A DNA stretch of 64,000 nucleotides from Acanthopleura granulata (GCA_016165875.1 JABBOT010000017.1:1279330-1343329); one strand, 5' to 3'; shown: positions 1 to 11,922, numbered from the stretch's first letter. Numbers and translations are program-made. Notes: generated by a model not told the origin, from the sequence alone.

Positions 1-792
1 GTCAGTTTGCTTGGACGGGAATACTAGACAGGACATTCATCACGACAGCTGGCTCTGAGAAAACCCGGTAGTGTAAATCACACAAGTATTACAAACACTA
101 TCGTAAAATTACGAGTAAAAGGCCTTGGAGCAAACCGCCAGGAGTTTTCGTAACGGTTATAATGACCATAACATAGTCACGTGATGTAATACGTGCACCC
201 CACAAAGATCACGTATTCCTACTATCACCGGTATTCTGCCACAAAGGCGACTCCAGTTGTAAAACCCTCGCAGTCATATCGGAGATGGTGGGGTAAAAAA
301 AACAAGAATTCATCTAAGAGTAGATTATGCCCAAGTCTTATCATCCTAAGGAATCAGAAGTCATTTGGAACAAATGCCGACTGTTCGGACAACATTGATG
401 ATTCTACAAAGCGGGCGGAAGCATTGATCGATCCCGGGCTAATGAATAATATGGACAACCTACCTGAACCCCATGGCACTATTATGTGGTCGTTGGCCTA
501 TCCTGCTGTTCCCATGTTTGATTTGTTGATATGTAGAGAACAAACACTCCCGTTTCACAGTGGGGGATAATGCGTCACACAGGTTCTGGCGATAAAAGCT
601 ATATTATCACTAAACTTTAACAAAGAGAAGCACCTGGCTATACATTATTTAAATATAGCTGATCTAATCACCAAGAACAGGGGAGGGAAGGGGAAGCGGT
701 TACCCGTACCACAACTGCCCTGGAAGCTATTTTACAAAGTTGTAGCACCGCTGGGTCAGGTGTATTTAACAATGATGACTAATTCACCAGTT

Positions 793-817
793 TGGTGTTA
801 AGCCATAATCCTTCATT
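793..817 (+). mobile_element. Short LINE-tail remnant
   Basis: Only ggtgttaagccataatcctt and cattt match. Weak but consistent with the same terminus. Confidence 0.3.
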
Positions 818-1009
818 TAATTTGCAGGTAATGTGTTACCATTTGCCAACCATCATCTGTCGTCGCTGCTGCAAACTGGTTTGGAAATCGGCCCCAGATC
901 CCAAACGGTCAAAATGGGTCAGTGCACATTTTTTTGTTTGTTTTTGAAGTGGTTTGCCTCCTTTACTGCTTGTTTGAAAAAGTGCAAATCATGAAACCCC
1001 AACAGAAAA

Positions 1010-1180
1010 TTTATTTACTTATTTATTTGATTGGTGTTTTAAGCCGTACTCAAGAATATTTCACTAATGCGGCCAGTATTAATGTGGGAGGAAACCGGGC
1101 AGAGCTCTGGGGAAACCCATGACCATCTGGAGGATGCTGTCAGACCTTCCCACGTACGGCCAGAGACGAAGCCAGCATCC
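1010..1180 (-). mobile_element. tRNA-derived SINE, 3' body, reverse orientation
   Basis: An A/T-rich ttta tail is followed by gttttaagccgtactcaag, the gtgggaggaaaccgggcag core and cccacgtacgg. The tRNA-like head is missing or too decayed to see. Confidence 0.75.
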
Positions 1181-2004
1181 AACAGAAAATGATGATGCAG
1201 TGGGGAACTCGTAAATTATCTTCCCGCCTTGAACAAAGTGGAGCAAAGCCCGGTGCATGCTTGCTTTCCTTGGAATTCGTCACACTTCTAGGTCCATGTG
1301 CGCTCAGGAAGCTCTTAGGTAGTACATAAACACTGCGGCGTCACGATAAGGAACGATTCGTTTGGACCCTTCTGTGTTGCCCGTCCGTCACTAAACGTAG
1401 TTCACCTCTACTACATCGGCCATAAATTTGGCTAGAAAAAAGGGCCTGAGTCCTGCGGAAACTCTAACGCGATCACTATATTGATGACTGACGTTCCAAT
1501 GTACGACTGGATTAGAGGCCAGCATGAGCTATACTTGAACTCAAGAGCAACGGAATTGAGGACACTTTGATGAGTCATTTTGATGCATTAGCAGGCAAAT
1601 CACTGCTACAAAGACCAAAGGTATCCTGTAGCACATATCAAATGTATGAATAGTAATCACGCTATGTACCAGCTGTCTTGTAAATTAGGTTTTGGGGAAC
1701 CGTTCCTATCTGAGAGGAAAAAATAAAACTTCTTAATTCATTCTCATGATTATAGGCATTTCTATATTCTGTTTAAAAATCCTGACAGCGCAGTTTGACA
1801 CCACTTCATAATGCTACAGGTTGATCAAGCGAACAACTCTTTTGGCGATGGGTCATTATGTGGCAAGTCCGAGATCTGGAATTGTCCCATTTGTAACCAA
1901 CGGATGTTTGTCAAAAATGGTCACAACTGCTAGTAATCAATCTTAACATTCTGCAGCATTCGATATGTCAGACGGACTGCCGAACTGGTTAAGTCCGTAA
2001 TCAT
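1181..2004. other. No gene or repeat recognised
   Basis: AT-moderate intergenic DNA between two SINE copies. No open frame with splice support. Confidence 0.5.
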
Positions 2005-2030
2005 TCCTTCCTTCCTTCCTTCCTTCCTTC
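2005..2030 (+). repeat. (TTCC)n microsatellite
   Basis: About six perfect ttcc units next to a reverse SINE. Confidence 0.85.
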
Positions 2031-2080
2031 AATGGGAAGATATATTTTATTTGTGTGTTTGTTTGTTTTTTCTCTTTTTG

Positions 2081-2219
2081 TTTGATTGGGATTTTACGCC
2101 GTACTCACGAATATTTTCCTCATACGACCATGGCCACCATTATGGTGACAGGGAGCCGGGCAGAGCTCGAGGGAAACCAACGGTGGTCGACTGGTCGACC
2201 TTCCCACGAACGTATGCAG
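2081..2219 (-). mobile_element. SINE body, reverse orientation
   Basis: It contains ttttacgccgtactcacgaa, tatggtgacagggagccggg and a cccacgaacg block. It lies just after a TTCC microsatellite. Confidence 0.7.
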
Positions 2220-4709
2220 TCGCATTTGTGAGAGACACCTCCTATGGCGAAGTGTCTCTGGAATCAAAACTCAGACACGTGTCAAGATAGTAAAGACATC
2301 TTACCGGATTTACCAACTGCAGAAACGAATTTATTACCACACGTGTAAGTACAAAACAAAAACTTTCCTGTTTGAAAGGGAGTCTTGTATCTAAAAACGA
2401 ACATTTGCCTTGAAGCAGCAGCAGCTGAACAGAAAAGACATGCTGACGCTATACATAATTTTGAGATCCTCCAGAGGAAAAGAATTTGCGCTTGTGAGAC
2501 GTGTCAACTGACTGTCCATTTTTGTTGTTAACTTTTAGCGATTCTAATGCCATACACATGATGGTCGGTTTAACTTATTTGAAGGCGGTCAGTTTTATGA
2601 GGGTAGAAATCCGGTTTGCATGTTTACTTCATTTTCACTCTTTTTGCACTCAGGCTAATTTTTCTTTCTTCTTTTCGTCTGCAGTGGATTTAGTTCTATT
2701 GTCAAAACAAGACACATTAGCAGGAATTTGTGGGTTTTTTTATATTTCGTTTTTTAATTCTAGAAGAACAAGATAATAATTAATCTAAAAGAATTTATTA
2801 AGCAGCAACCTACCAGAAGTAAAGGTTGTCGGGGTAGAATCAACAAACAGCTATTTCCTGGAAACGCCGTTAATCAGAGGATGTCTCATTTCAACACCAT
2901 TTTGACAAATCACGATATTTTAGCAAAAAAAATGCTTTATGGTTTCTAGGATTTAGACAACCTGTCTGTAAGATGTTGTGATAATGATTTGCCAAAAAGC
3001 AAGAAAACCTCGCTCGGGTTTTTTTTTTTTCGCAAGTAAAGAGAGTTCTGATTACACTTAAACCAATATTCCAGGAATGATACAGAAGAAAAGATTTGAG
3101 CATCCTAACATGCAAAAGGCTTGTCAGCCTTCCATTAGTTTCAACAACTAAGCACTGGTTAAATTTTTAGGCTAATTCATTACAGCAAGCCATCTTGACA
3201 CTCGGATTAATAATTTATAGAGGAAATGCACTCTTCTTGTCGTGTCGAATATGTTCTATCATGTTATCACCCTCTTTACGGTTATGAGAGCAACGGGTTC
3301 TCTCAATGTCCCTTTTTGCTTTATATACGGCGTACATGAAGTATTTGAAAACGGAAAGAGAAACAGGCAAAAATTATGTGTTTTTAAACCGATGTCGTTA
3401 CCGTGTAATGGCGAGAAGCAGGGAAATCAGCTAAATTGCACCTAAAAAATTATCAGCGAGCAATACATCAGGTATCAATGTTTTAGCGGAACATCAGTCA
3501 TTAACTGTTATTGCATTTCCTTTTTTTTACAAGAGATGAAAATAATATTAAGAAAGCATACGGTATAACCACAACAGAATCTGGAAAATCAGTAACACGA
3601 TATTTTCCTAGTTTTTCAGCCTGTGATGTGTGTTTTTTGGGGGAGAAACAATAATAACCGAAACAAAAACAGATCCAATATCTTTGGGTATTACCAACTT
3701 GTTCCTTTGATATGAATGGTCAAGAATGATGTTAAACATTTTTGAGAAAAAGCAGTTTGTTACAGCCTGGATTGTTACATAGGCATTAGATACGGCAGAA
3801 AATAACAGACACTACATCAAATAGTTGCGTAATCTTCTTTCCACTTGACAGCCCTTTGTGATTCTATCGGTAAAAATATCGGCAGCCACGGTCACAGATT
3901 AACGTCTGCGTTTCAAGTGAACAGACCTTGTTAAATTAGTAAATAACACAGAGCCCTGTCGAACCAATTTGACAATATCTTGTCAGCAGCTTAGGTCACC
4001 AAGACTGGCTTATGGTCTTATTAGACAATCTGATTTCGAAAAATAAAACATACAGTGTATCGAACCAGTAAATCTGTCTGTGGTGTAATGGAGCTTCAAC
4101 GATTGTCGCCTGAGGTGCCTGACGGAACGCCCGAACACAAGAGTTACTGACCCCATATAGTTTCGTTTTATTTCACTTAGTTACCAAGTAACTAATAATA
4201 ACTGATTGGGGACTGTAGATTATGTTGGATTGTGGAAATACGTACAAGCAAATATTCTTTCCGAAAGATATCCCATTATATTATACTTGTATTCCTCTTC
4301 TGTTTATCGTCGAGGTTTACAGAATGAGGCAGTGGTGAAGATTGCCAAATTCTTGAAAGGGTGTATAGATAAGATCTGATTAAAGCACTTATAAAACTGC
4401 AATCTTATGACATTTCCAACCTGTATCACTAGGACTTTGCATGATTATGGTAAACGCCTGTCTTGCGCTTACCCAAGAGCTATGTTGAAAAAAGAAAAAG
4501 AAAAAAAAAAAAGCCAGAACATACGATATTCAAATAGCAAAATTAGACAGATTTTTTTGTCCGCACTTCACAGAATACCATCGAGACGGACCTTGCTCGC
4601 CATGATCGCTTTTTTTACAATGTCATATTTCAAAGAATTTCTGTTCAGAGTGAGTCTGAAATATTCGTGCATGAGGAAATAAAATTTAGTTGATTACATC
4701 ATACGAAGA
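2220..4709. other. No gene recognised
   Basis: AT-rich DNA with short random open frames and homopolymer runs (T at 3019, A at 4500). No supported exon. Confidence 0.5.
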
Positions 4710-4862
4710 ACCTAGGCGTCGAAACCGACAATCGTATACCAGAATGAGCGTTCAGGGGCAATAGTCTCAAGACCAGTTTCCAAAACCGAGAAATAACACC
4801 AACCACCAAACAATCAAGAAAGTATATAAAATACCTAAATTAGGACGGCTTCATGTGAGGAG
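4710..4862 (+). repeat. Family C dispersed repeat
   Basis: Gtcgaaaccgacaatcg, gaaataacaccaaccacc and aatcaagaaagtatataaaa, then ttaggacggcttcatg, align with the copies at 40.57 kb and 29.0 kb. Non-coding. Confidence 0.55.
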
Positions 4863-4878
4863 AAGCAATCATCAGACA

Positions 4879-5139
4879 CTATGAATGTTCAAGCAAGAGG
4901 AACAAAATTAGTTTCCAGATGGTGCACAGGGTACCACTATAGTATATATGGTGTCGATAATCAAATACATATCCTAGTTGAGCTTTGATTGCAACTGTCC
5001 ATATACCCAACGTGGCAATCGATCCCAACACGATGAACACACCACCTCTAGCCCAAGCTATGGGGAATTTAAAAGGCGCAATTATGAAGCAGAGTCCCAG
5101 AGCATAGAGCATCTCAAACAAGTTCTCACCAGAATATGG
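4879..5139 (-). CDS. Possible terminal exon of a multi-pass membrane protein
   Basis: On the minus strand an in-frame stop is immediately followed by an AG and then an open frame of 86 codons to TAG at 4879. It shows three hydrophobic segments: LYALGLCFIIAPF, GGVFIVLGSIATLGIWTVAI and IWKLILFLLL. Between them are short charged loops (RGG; YRHH). The first two segments and loop pattern resemble the later part of claudin/PMP22-like or MARVEL four-helix proteins, but I do not recognise the protein. The acceptor has a weak pyrimidine tract. No upstream exon was found on this strand and a repeat abuts the 3' side. It may be a real last exon, a relic, or chance. Confidence 0.3.
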   Translation of the reverse strand, partial: PYSGENLFEMLYALGLCFIIAPFKFPIAWARGGVFIVLGSIATLGIWTVAIKAQLGYVFDYRHHIYYSGTLCTIWKLILFLLLEHS

Positions 5140-5904
5140 CTAATATACTGCCAGAGTAGCGTAAAGCCACAAACTCTCATTCATTCGTTCAAAAGACAGT
5201 CAACTCAAGTGCAGCGAAGAAATGATCTCAGAAGCCATGTCTATTTTGTTACGAACATGTTGCCAATGCATTTTGTGCACGGAAATCACTGTGTCAATTC
5301 TATGGGCCACTCTTCAAGGCAATTAGTTATATCATTCATCAAGCGGATCTGGAGTTCTTGTGTTTTGTTATGAATCACCGGTTATGGGAAGACATGCTGT
5401 GCACAGAACGGTCAGTAAAGTGTCAATATGCATACACAAAGAGTGTGCTTTTTATGAAGTTGAACTGATTTACAACCGTTTTATGTGATCCGCTTTTTGG
5501 ACAAAACAGGTTGACTAATCGCTTTCCTGGTTCACAATAAGCAGAGACGTAAAATTGTGCAATTCTATAGGTTAAAACAACTCTGAAACCACACTCTCTT
5601 TCCTCCAAAACGATAACAACCTCAATAATTGCTGGCGTTAGCCGTCAATGTTTTCTTTAAAATGACGTTGGGAGCCTATCAGGCTGGATGCAATCTCAGC
5701 TAAAATGGATTGTTTCCAAAATGTCAACAGCATTAGCAGATATATTTTAGTTATGACAATGACAATTTCTGCTTTGTAGAAACAATTAAGTTAATGATTC
5801 CAATGTGTGTTTACTAAAATGGTAGTGGTCCTCAGCAATTGCAAAACAACGTTCATGTCATTGTACACGTAGTCCACTAGAATAGTGTTATCAGGAACAT
5901 CCAG

Positions 5905-6003
5905 TTTACTGCCCGGTTTCCCACCACCTTATTACTGGCCGCTGTCGAATACGCGACATATTCTTGAGCACGACGTAAAACACCAAACAAGTAAAGAAAT
6001 AAA
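5905..6003 (+). mobile_element. SINE 3' fragment
   Basis: It contains gcccggtttcccaccacc, ctggccgctgtcg and attcttgagcacgacgtaaa, then acaccaaacaagtaaag. Forward orientation, tail end only. Confidence 0.65.
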
Positions 6004-6827
6004 GCACTTCATTCCTCAATTCTCAAGCATGTGCAGCCTTCCCCAAGATAAGGCTCAGTATTTTCCTTATAGTTCTAGGGGTATCGATGAATACGAATCA
6101 AAAAAGGCTTATCTAAACAAGCCTAGCTGAATGATGACAAAAGAGATTATTTACTGGAAACGACGGAAAGACTTTCCCGCCTGAAACTTGGTAGTGAACA
6201 CACTATTCATTACTGTTTTTTTCCATGACACTTAGCGGGCAAATTTCTCACTCATTGCAAGACTGCAATAAATCACATTAGTCTGGAATCGAGTGTCGAT
6301 TGGGCGGTAAACACGTACACTTTATTCAGATCGTAGCCAAGAATCCCGCTCTCTGTGTGTAAACTGAGCCTTTAAGTCAGGGTCGCCATCACATATATAT
6401 ATGCACGACCTTTAACAACAAAATTACTAAATAGGAAAATGTACTTATGATTTTGAAACGCTAAACGCTGAGGTCATCAAAACAGTACAAAGTCCACCTG
6501 TACAAGCACATCTCCTACAAAAGTGTATTTCATAATCATAGCAATGGGAGGGGGAAGGGGAAGGGAAGGGATGTGGATATTCCCAGCTTTGCCTGTGGTG
6601 TATGTATGTCACAGTGTTTAAAGGCAACTGGAGCCATGCGACCTTTATGTAAACCGACTTCAGTTGCCCATGGGCCATCTTCGCTGACCACGATTTGTCA
6701 CAAAGGCGAGCTCTGAGTCAAGCACCGGGGTTATTGGATATTCTTTATGCTCGCGATGCGTAATGCCTGTCCCCATTCCACACATACACACCAGACCACC
6801 AGGCCTCATGCCGTTGCAAAATACTGA
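6004..6827. other. No gene recognised; short purine run
   Basis: A G/A-rich run (ggagggggaaggggaaggga) lies near 6545-6570. Otherwise nothing supported. Confidence 0.45.
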
Positions 6828-6968
6828 ATGTGAAAGCAAAGTTCCACCATTTCCTCGAACTTTAGCTGCCATCCAAAGCATGATTGAGGTGTAAATTTGT
6901 AAATATACTGGGAATTTTTAAACCAAATTAGTCCGTTCGGTCTCCATAATTTAAGTCAGTGTATTTCT
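6828..6968 (+). repeat. First copy of a ~140-bp direct repeat
   Basis: It contains aatgtgaaagcaaagttcca, ccatccaaagcatgattgag and ctgggaatttttaaacca, repeated about 435 bases downstream. Confidence 0.65.
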
Positions 6969-7263
6969 GGAGGTAAAGGCATTGAGCGAATTTTCATGGA
7001 TAGGACGACCGACAGGTTTCTGGATTGAGGAGGCATCTGTTTCCTGTTTACCTTGCTATTCTCGTGTCGAAGGCCATGAATGTTTTCACAATGATATGGA
7101 CATAATGCTGCGGACATGAATTGAAACCTTAATAATTCAATCATCGATTCGCCAGGAATGGGACAAGCTTTCCGACTCTCCGACACTGCCAAGCCAACGA
7201 GAATTAAATCCTAACAGGTTTTTGCGTTTATTAAGTGCCAGTCAGTTTCGGCGAGAAATGTAC

Positions 7264-7410
7264 TGGATGTGAAAGCAAAATGTCACCATTTCCTTAAACT
7301 TTGCCTGCAATCCAAAGCATGGTTGAGGTGCAAATTGTAAATATATTGGGAATTTTTAAACCATATTAATCCGATCGGTTCATTTCAGGCTTGAACCGGT
7401 GCATTTCTCG
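7264..7410 (+). repeat. Second copy of the ~140-bp direct repeat
   Basis: It contains gatgtgaaagcaaaatgtca, caatccaaagcatggttgag and ttgggaatttttaaacca. About 80-85% alike by eye. Confidence 0.65.
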
Positions 7411-7865
7411 CCTTCCCCATGCATGCTAATGGAATTTAGTACGTTGGATTTTACGCGGACAGGGTTGCGCTCAACCATTTGAACATTACCTGTGTGCTAG
7501 TTGTAAAGTGTCATCAAATATTGTGTGAAACAAATGGGATGGAACAGTCGATGTGAGCTAGTTGGTGGAAAGATAGAACATGTGTGACGGACATTTTATC
7601 AGCATGGTTAGCGGTACAGAAAGTAATATTACTACTTATTAGCCATTTAGTTATCACAGAATTATGCCAGTAAAACATGATTTACCAGTATTAGAGCTTC
7701 TTGTTACCATAATTTGTGCACAGCATTGTTTAGCGTCTTTATCAACATATGCCTGGTTCACATTATCGTACAGTTCTTCCCCAGACGTGCAATCTTGATG
7801 TCATACTTACTCACAACACTGGTAAATTTATTACTGGAGTAAACCGGACCAGGCAAACGTCCTGC

Positions 7866-7930
7866 TTTGAATGAATGACTAAGGATATACTCCAGTCGAC
7901 AATATCTCAGCCACATTGCGGCGGTCCTGA
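7866..7930 (-). mobile_element. LINE 3'-tail fragment
   Basis: Plus-strand gaatgaatgactaaggat followed by caatatctcagccacattg matches the reverse complement of the LINE 3' terminus. Only the end is present, as expected of a 5'-truncated insertion. Confidence 0.55.
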
Positions 7931-8046
7931 TTTGAAGACTATCGCAAGATTATTATTGATATTCTTTAAATGATAAAATACGAAATATGATGACTTTCTT
8001 AAACATAAATCACATGCTCTTGTGTTTCCTCGAAATGTATATTTCA

Positions 8047-8541
8047 CTTGAAGGGAAAGACCACACAGAAAATCATGTCATGGTGAATGAAAAGAGCATT
8101 AAAAACTGAATCTAGAATACCTTCAGTGATTTTATTAGCTTTCTCTTAGCAAGTTAAGCACAACCTAATATTTTGATTGTTTGGTGGGTTTTTTCTCGGA
8201 GCATATTTATAATGTGGTTCATCAGTGAGGTCACACCGACTTTTCACCAACCCTAAAGTAGAAATTTAATGTCATGTTAGCCTTCTCATACACAGACACC
8301 TTTACAGGAGGACTCTTCACAACAACTTTATTCATAGGGAAGCATTCTGTTTACAGAAAGTTTTGTGACATCACTGGTGAACCATATTATGAACGTTGTC
8401 CATAAAACCCACCTTGCAATCAAAACATTAACCTGGTGAAAAAAATCTAAAAAGCATTCAGCGAAAGTGCTTTTAGATACACTTTTTAATGCTTTTCCCG
8501 CTAACCCTAAGTTCATTATTGTGTGGTCTTTCCCTTTTACA
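8047..8541. repeat. Imperfect inverted repeat (~60-bp arms)
   Basis: The left arm, 8047-8109, has gggaaagaccacaca and gagcattaaaaact. The right arm, 8482-8541, has its complement tgtgtggtctttccc and tttttaatgc. The family D copy lies between. A foldback or MITE-like element is the simplest reading. Confidence 0.5.
8175..8395 (+). repeat. Family D dispersed repeat
   Basis: It contains aggtcacaccgacttttcac, tttaatgtcatgttagcctt, cttcacaacaactttattca and gaaagttttgtgacatcact. The same blocks occur in order at 60.46-60.66 kb. Confidence 0.6.
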
Positions 8542-8689
8542 CAAACTCTATCCACGACCGTTTATGCTGAAAGGCGTTGATGTAACGGGAAGTATGTCAG
8601 CCTTTTTTAAGACCCTGCATTTAAATGAAACATCGATAGGTTATTTCGAATTTTTATTGGCTTCAGCGGTCATCAGGAAAGAGAAACTC

Positions 8690-8905
8690 ATTAATTTCAG
8701 AGTGGGAGCACATTGACTCAGGGGCCTCTCACTCATGCGGTCCTTGCGAGCTTATGCCCAGCTCAAGCTGGCTTCCCCCTACGTCTTGCATGGATAGGCC
8801 TGCCAGCAAACTTGCAAATGGTCATGAGTTTCCTCTGGGTTCTGTCCGGCTTCTTCCCATTACAATGTTCGCCGCTGTCGTATGAATCAAAGTACTGTTT
8901 ATTGG
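8690..8905 (+). mobile_element. SINE, forward, with a shared upstream segment
   Basis: It contains cctctcactcatgcggtcc, agctcaagctggcttccc and a degraded gccgctgtcgtatgaatc end. The ~100 bases upstream (from about 8600) are repeated in inverted orientation at 9.66-9.79 kb. Confidence 0.6.
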
Positions 8906-9222
8906 CGTCCGGCAATGTCCCTGGTAATCCAGTGGTACGGTCACATCCAATGACAAGCCTCGTCCCTTTGACAGTGTCGCTGGCGGTGCTGCCATTGGTT
9001 TTCTGAAGACAAGTCTTCGCTTAATGATTCTTGTGCCAAATAAAGCTTATAGAAAAAATTCTCGTACACCGTAATATATGGTTTTGTACTGTATAAATAC
9101 ATTGATATACAGTTTTTTGGAATGAATATTTTGAAAGTAATGTGACTTCCATTTTTAAATGTGGGTCTGTCTTGTTTAGTTTTGGATGTTCTCATTACGT
9201 CGAAAACTACTTACCTCCACGA

Positions 9223-9275
9223 CATGGCTTAAATATTGTAGACATGGCGTTAAGACATAACCATTCATTCAGTCG
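9223..9275 (+). mobile_element. LINE 3'-tail fragment
   Basis: The text acatggcgttaagacataac plus cattcattcag is the same terminus in forward orientation. Confidence 0.55.
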
Positions 9276-9526
9276 CTCTTTTTATATATTTCAACGATAT
9301 GATTTCTCTTTCATTTCTCATGACTTTAAACGTTGCTCTTTACATTTGTTTGAATAAAAACAGGCAAACAGCTGCTTGCGGTCTCCAATGAAGCCGTCGC
9401 AGGGCTAATGCCCTGGAGTGAAAGCGGTAAGTTCTAAACAGTAAAATGTGTCGCAGATATTTCACATTTCTTTTAACCAAAAACGGGCTTACGCATAACA
9501 CAATCTGTGCATTAGTTATAAACTTT

Positions 9527-9565
9527 TGGGGGTGGGGTGGGGTGGGTGGGTGGTGGTGGTGCTGG
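9527..9565 (+). repeat. G-rich tract with quadruplex potential
   Basis: Six or more runs of three or more G in under 40 bases (gggggtggggtggggtgggt and continuing). Confidence 0.7.
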
Positions 9566-9810
9566 AATAACACATGTTTTCTTACAACCTCTAACGCCCC
9601 CGCCGAGCTAAGGGTAGCAGGATTTCAGTCTGCAAAGTCAGTAATCAAGGGTAAGTGAGAGGCCTCTGAGTCACTGTGCTTCCACTCTGAAATTAATAAA
9701 TTTCTCCGTCCTGATGACCGCTGGAGCCAATAAAAATTAGAAATAATCCATGTTTGTTTCGTTTAAATACAGGGTCTTAAAAATGGTTGCGATACTGAAA
9801 AAGTAACTCA

Positions 9811-10500
9811 AACGATTGATTGATTTAGTGGTGCCTTAACACCGTCCTTAAAAATTTTTTTACACTGAGGTTTGTGGATGGGAAATTGGCCTGCGCGAAG
9901 CTCAGCCAACTACCTTCGCCTGATACCTAACAAGTTGTTTGACTTAAAGCCATAGTCCAAAATCTGAGAGCTGTTTTAGACCAAGCGACTTTATTGGTTA
10001 AGACCTTGAAGGACGCAGTGACCCAGCAAAAATCAGCCATGTCAACGTTGAATATTGCCAGCTTATAAGTCACGTTCGCATTTCAGGCTGCGTGCTACAC
10101 CACTCCACACAACAGAGTAGCCGTGGTCAAATTTGCATCCAAGCACAAACGACCTTTAAACGGCCTTTAAAGTTTGAAGCTGAAATGCTTTCTGTGGCTT
10201 ATAAAGCGACGAGGTTTTAACGTAACCTGACACTTTCTACTTCGTATTTCCAATTCCCTCACTGTTTTTGCTTCGAGTTACTGTGAATGGGAAGGCCATT
10301 TGCATTGCTGAGTTTTAATAATACGGATATTAAACTTACTATTAAGCATGCCACTGCTGGGTTAAATGATAGGTCCAAATTTAGCACCCAGCTCTCTCTA
10401 TCCTGCGATTTTTCACGAGATTCTTCGAGATGGTTACCAAAAAGATGACGGCTGTCTGAAATGCTAGTTGCTTATTGCCACCAGAATTCTCTATGTACTT
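9811..10500. other. No gene or repeat recognised
   Basis: Short frames only, no splice signals around coding-like sequence. Confidence 0.45.
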
Positions 10501-10653
10501 GATTAGTGTTTTACGCCGTACTCAAGCATATTTGTATTGTGTATACGACAGCCGTCAGCATTATGGTGGGAGAAAACCGGGCAGAACCCCGTGAAACGTC
10601 CACGACCATCTACAGGTTGCTGGCAGACGTTTCCACGTGCGACCGACCACACT
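10501..10653 (-). mobile_element. SINE body, reverse orientation
   Basis: It contains gtgttttacgccgtactcaa, cagcattatggtgggag, ccgggcagaaccc and ccatctacaggttgctggc. Confidence 0.75.
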
Positions 10654-11689
10654 AACGAAATAGTAAGAGGAGGAATTCCTGTACTGGTGTAAGATTTAAA
10701 TGATGTAGAGCTCCTCTAAAAACTTAGGATTCAGTGTCATGTAACATTTAAGGTTTCGGGGTTGTAACAGAAACTAAATGAATGTTATGTAGATAATTGA
10801 AATGTTACACATAACGAATGGATATCTGTCCCTCGCCTGACCAATGGGGTTGTATGCGTGAAAAATAAACAATTTCAACAAGGCCAGCTATAAAAGGATT
10901 CGAAGTCAAAATCTCTTTGTACAATAAGTCATTGATTGTTGATTTACGACAAGCTGAAAAATGTGTTCTTAGAAATGCCACATCACTCAGTTTTGTGAGT
11001 GAAGGAAACCAGAATGAGCTCGAGAAATCAACGACATTTAGTCGGCTCCTGACGAAATTTCACACGTGTGACATACAGACTAATACCTCATATTGGTATG
11101 GAAAATGCTCAAATTGACCAAACGTGCGCATTTTATTGACTACATGTATATGACTAAGTTATGTAGAGCCAATGGGAGCAGGAACATCTTCCCTTTTAAA
11201 AAGACCCGGGTTTCACTCACGCGTTAGGTACCGTGCTGTTAGGAGTGGCGCACTGATTTCACTGTGGTATATACCGGTCAACTTGCCCTCTAGAGCAAAA
11301 CAGTTATTCCTCTCAGTACTCGAGGAAGGGGGAAAAGTTATTGGAAAAATTTATATATAAAAGATACATCAAAATGTGAAAGTGGCATAGGCTGTGAAAA
11401 AAATTAACTTCAAGATTTGTTAGTCTAAAGGAGGATTATTGATCTTCAGAGAATTAAGCTGAAATTTTCCAGCGCTGTGAAAGATTTATGTATTGACAGT
11501 TTTCACGACATTGCTGCTCCCTGGTGCATATGAAATAGTGTATTCACAACAGTTTTTATCTGCCGAACACATTTTCGCCGAACCAGCGAATGTCAGAGCC
11601 TGGGACGTACTCGGTCATCTGAAGCCATGTAGTGTCTCATTTTTAGTGGTGCATTATTTGAATGGACGTCAGACTCAGGCAGGGGTCGA
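10654..11689. other. No gene recognised
   Basis: Only short frames, the longest 76 codons, with no supporting signals. Confidence 0.45.
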
Positions 11690-11922
11690 GGTGGCCGAAG
11701 TGGTTAGGGCACTAGCGCAGTGAAATGACCCAGGAACCTGTCATCAATGTGGTCGCTGTGAGTTGAAGCCTAGTTCATGCTGGCTTTCCGTCCGGCCAAT
11801 GTCCACTATTAATCCGCGGATGATCTACCCGGTTTTCTCTCAACATAACGTCGGCAGCTGTCGTATGATTGAAATATTCCTGAGTATGGCGTGAAATACC
11901 AATCAAACAAGATTAAAAAAAA
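11690..11922 (+). mobile_element. Full-length tRNA-derived SINE, forward
   Basis: It begins with a tRNA-like head (gtggccgaagtggttagg, A-box-like), followed by gtcgctgtgagttgaagcc (B-box-like). The conserved body continues to gagtatggcgtgaaatacc and an A-rich tail. This is one of the most complete copies in the window. Confidence 0.8.

Larger units (their letters stand above)
8575..9810. repeat. Long inverted repeat (~130-150-bp arms) around SINE and LINE-tail DNA
   Basis: The left arm, about 8600-8727, includes taagaccctgcatttaaatg, ggcttcagcggtcatcagg and attaatttcagagtggg. It matches the reverse complement of about 9658-9790 (taagaccctgtatttaaacg, ggctccagcggtcatcagg, attaatttcagagtgga). 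The arms end in SINE-head-like text, so two copies of one composite repeat in opposite orientation is an alternative. Confidence 0.65.

Noticed and set aside
7055..7187. Possible minus-strand exon ending at aagcaag|gtaaac
   Set aside because: A donor and an upstream AG exist, but the frame is short, unrecognised and without neighbouring exons.
9363..9426. Small exon between an AG and gcg|gtaagt
   Set aside because: One frame is open (KQLLAVSNEAVAGLMPWSES), but there are no partner exons and it lies inside the inverted-repeat element.
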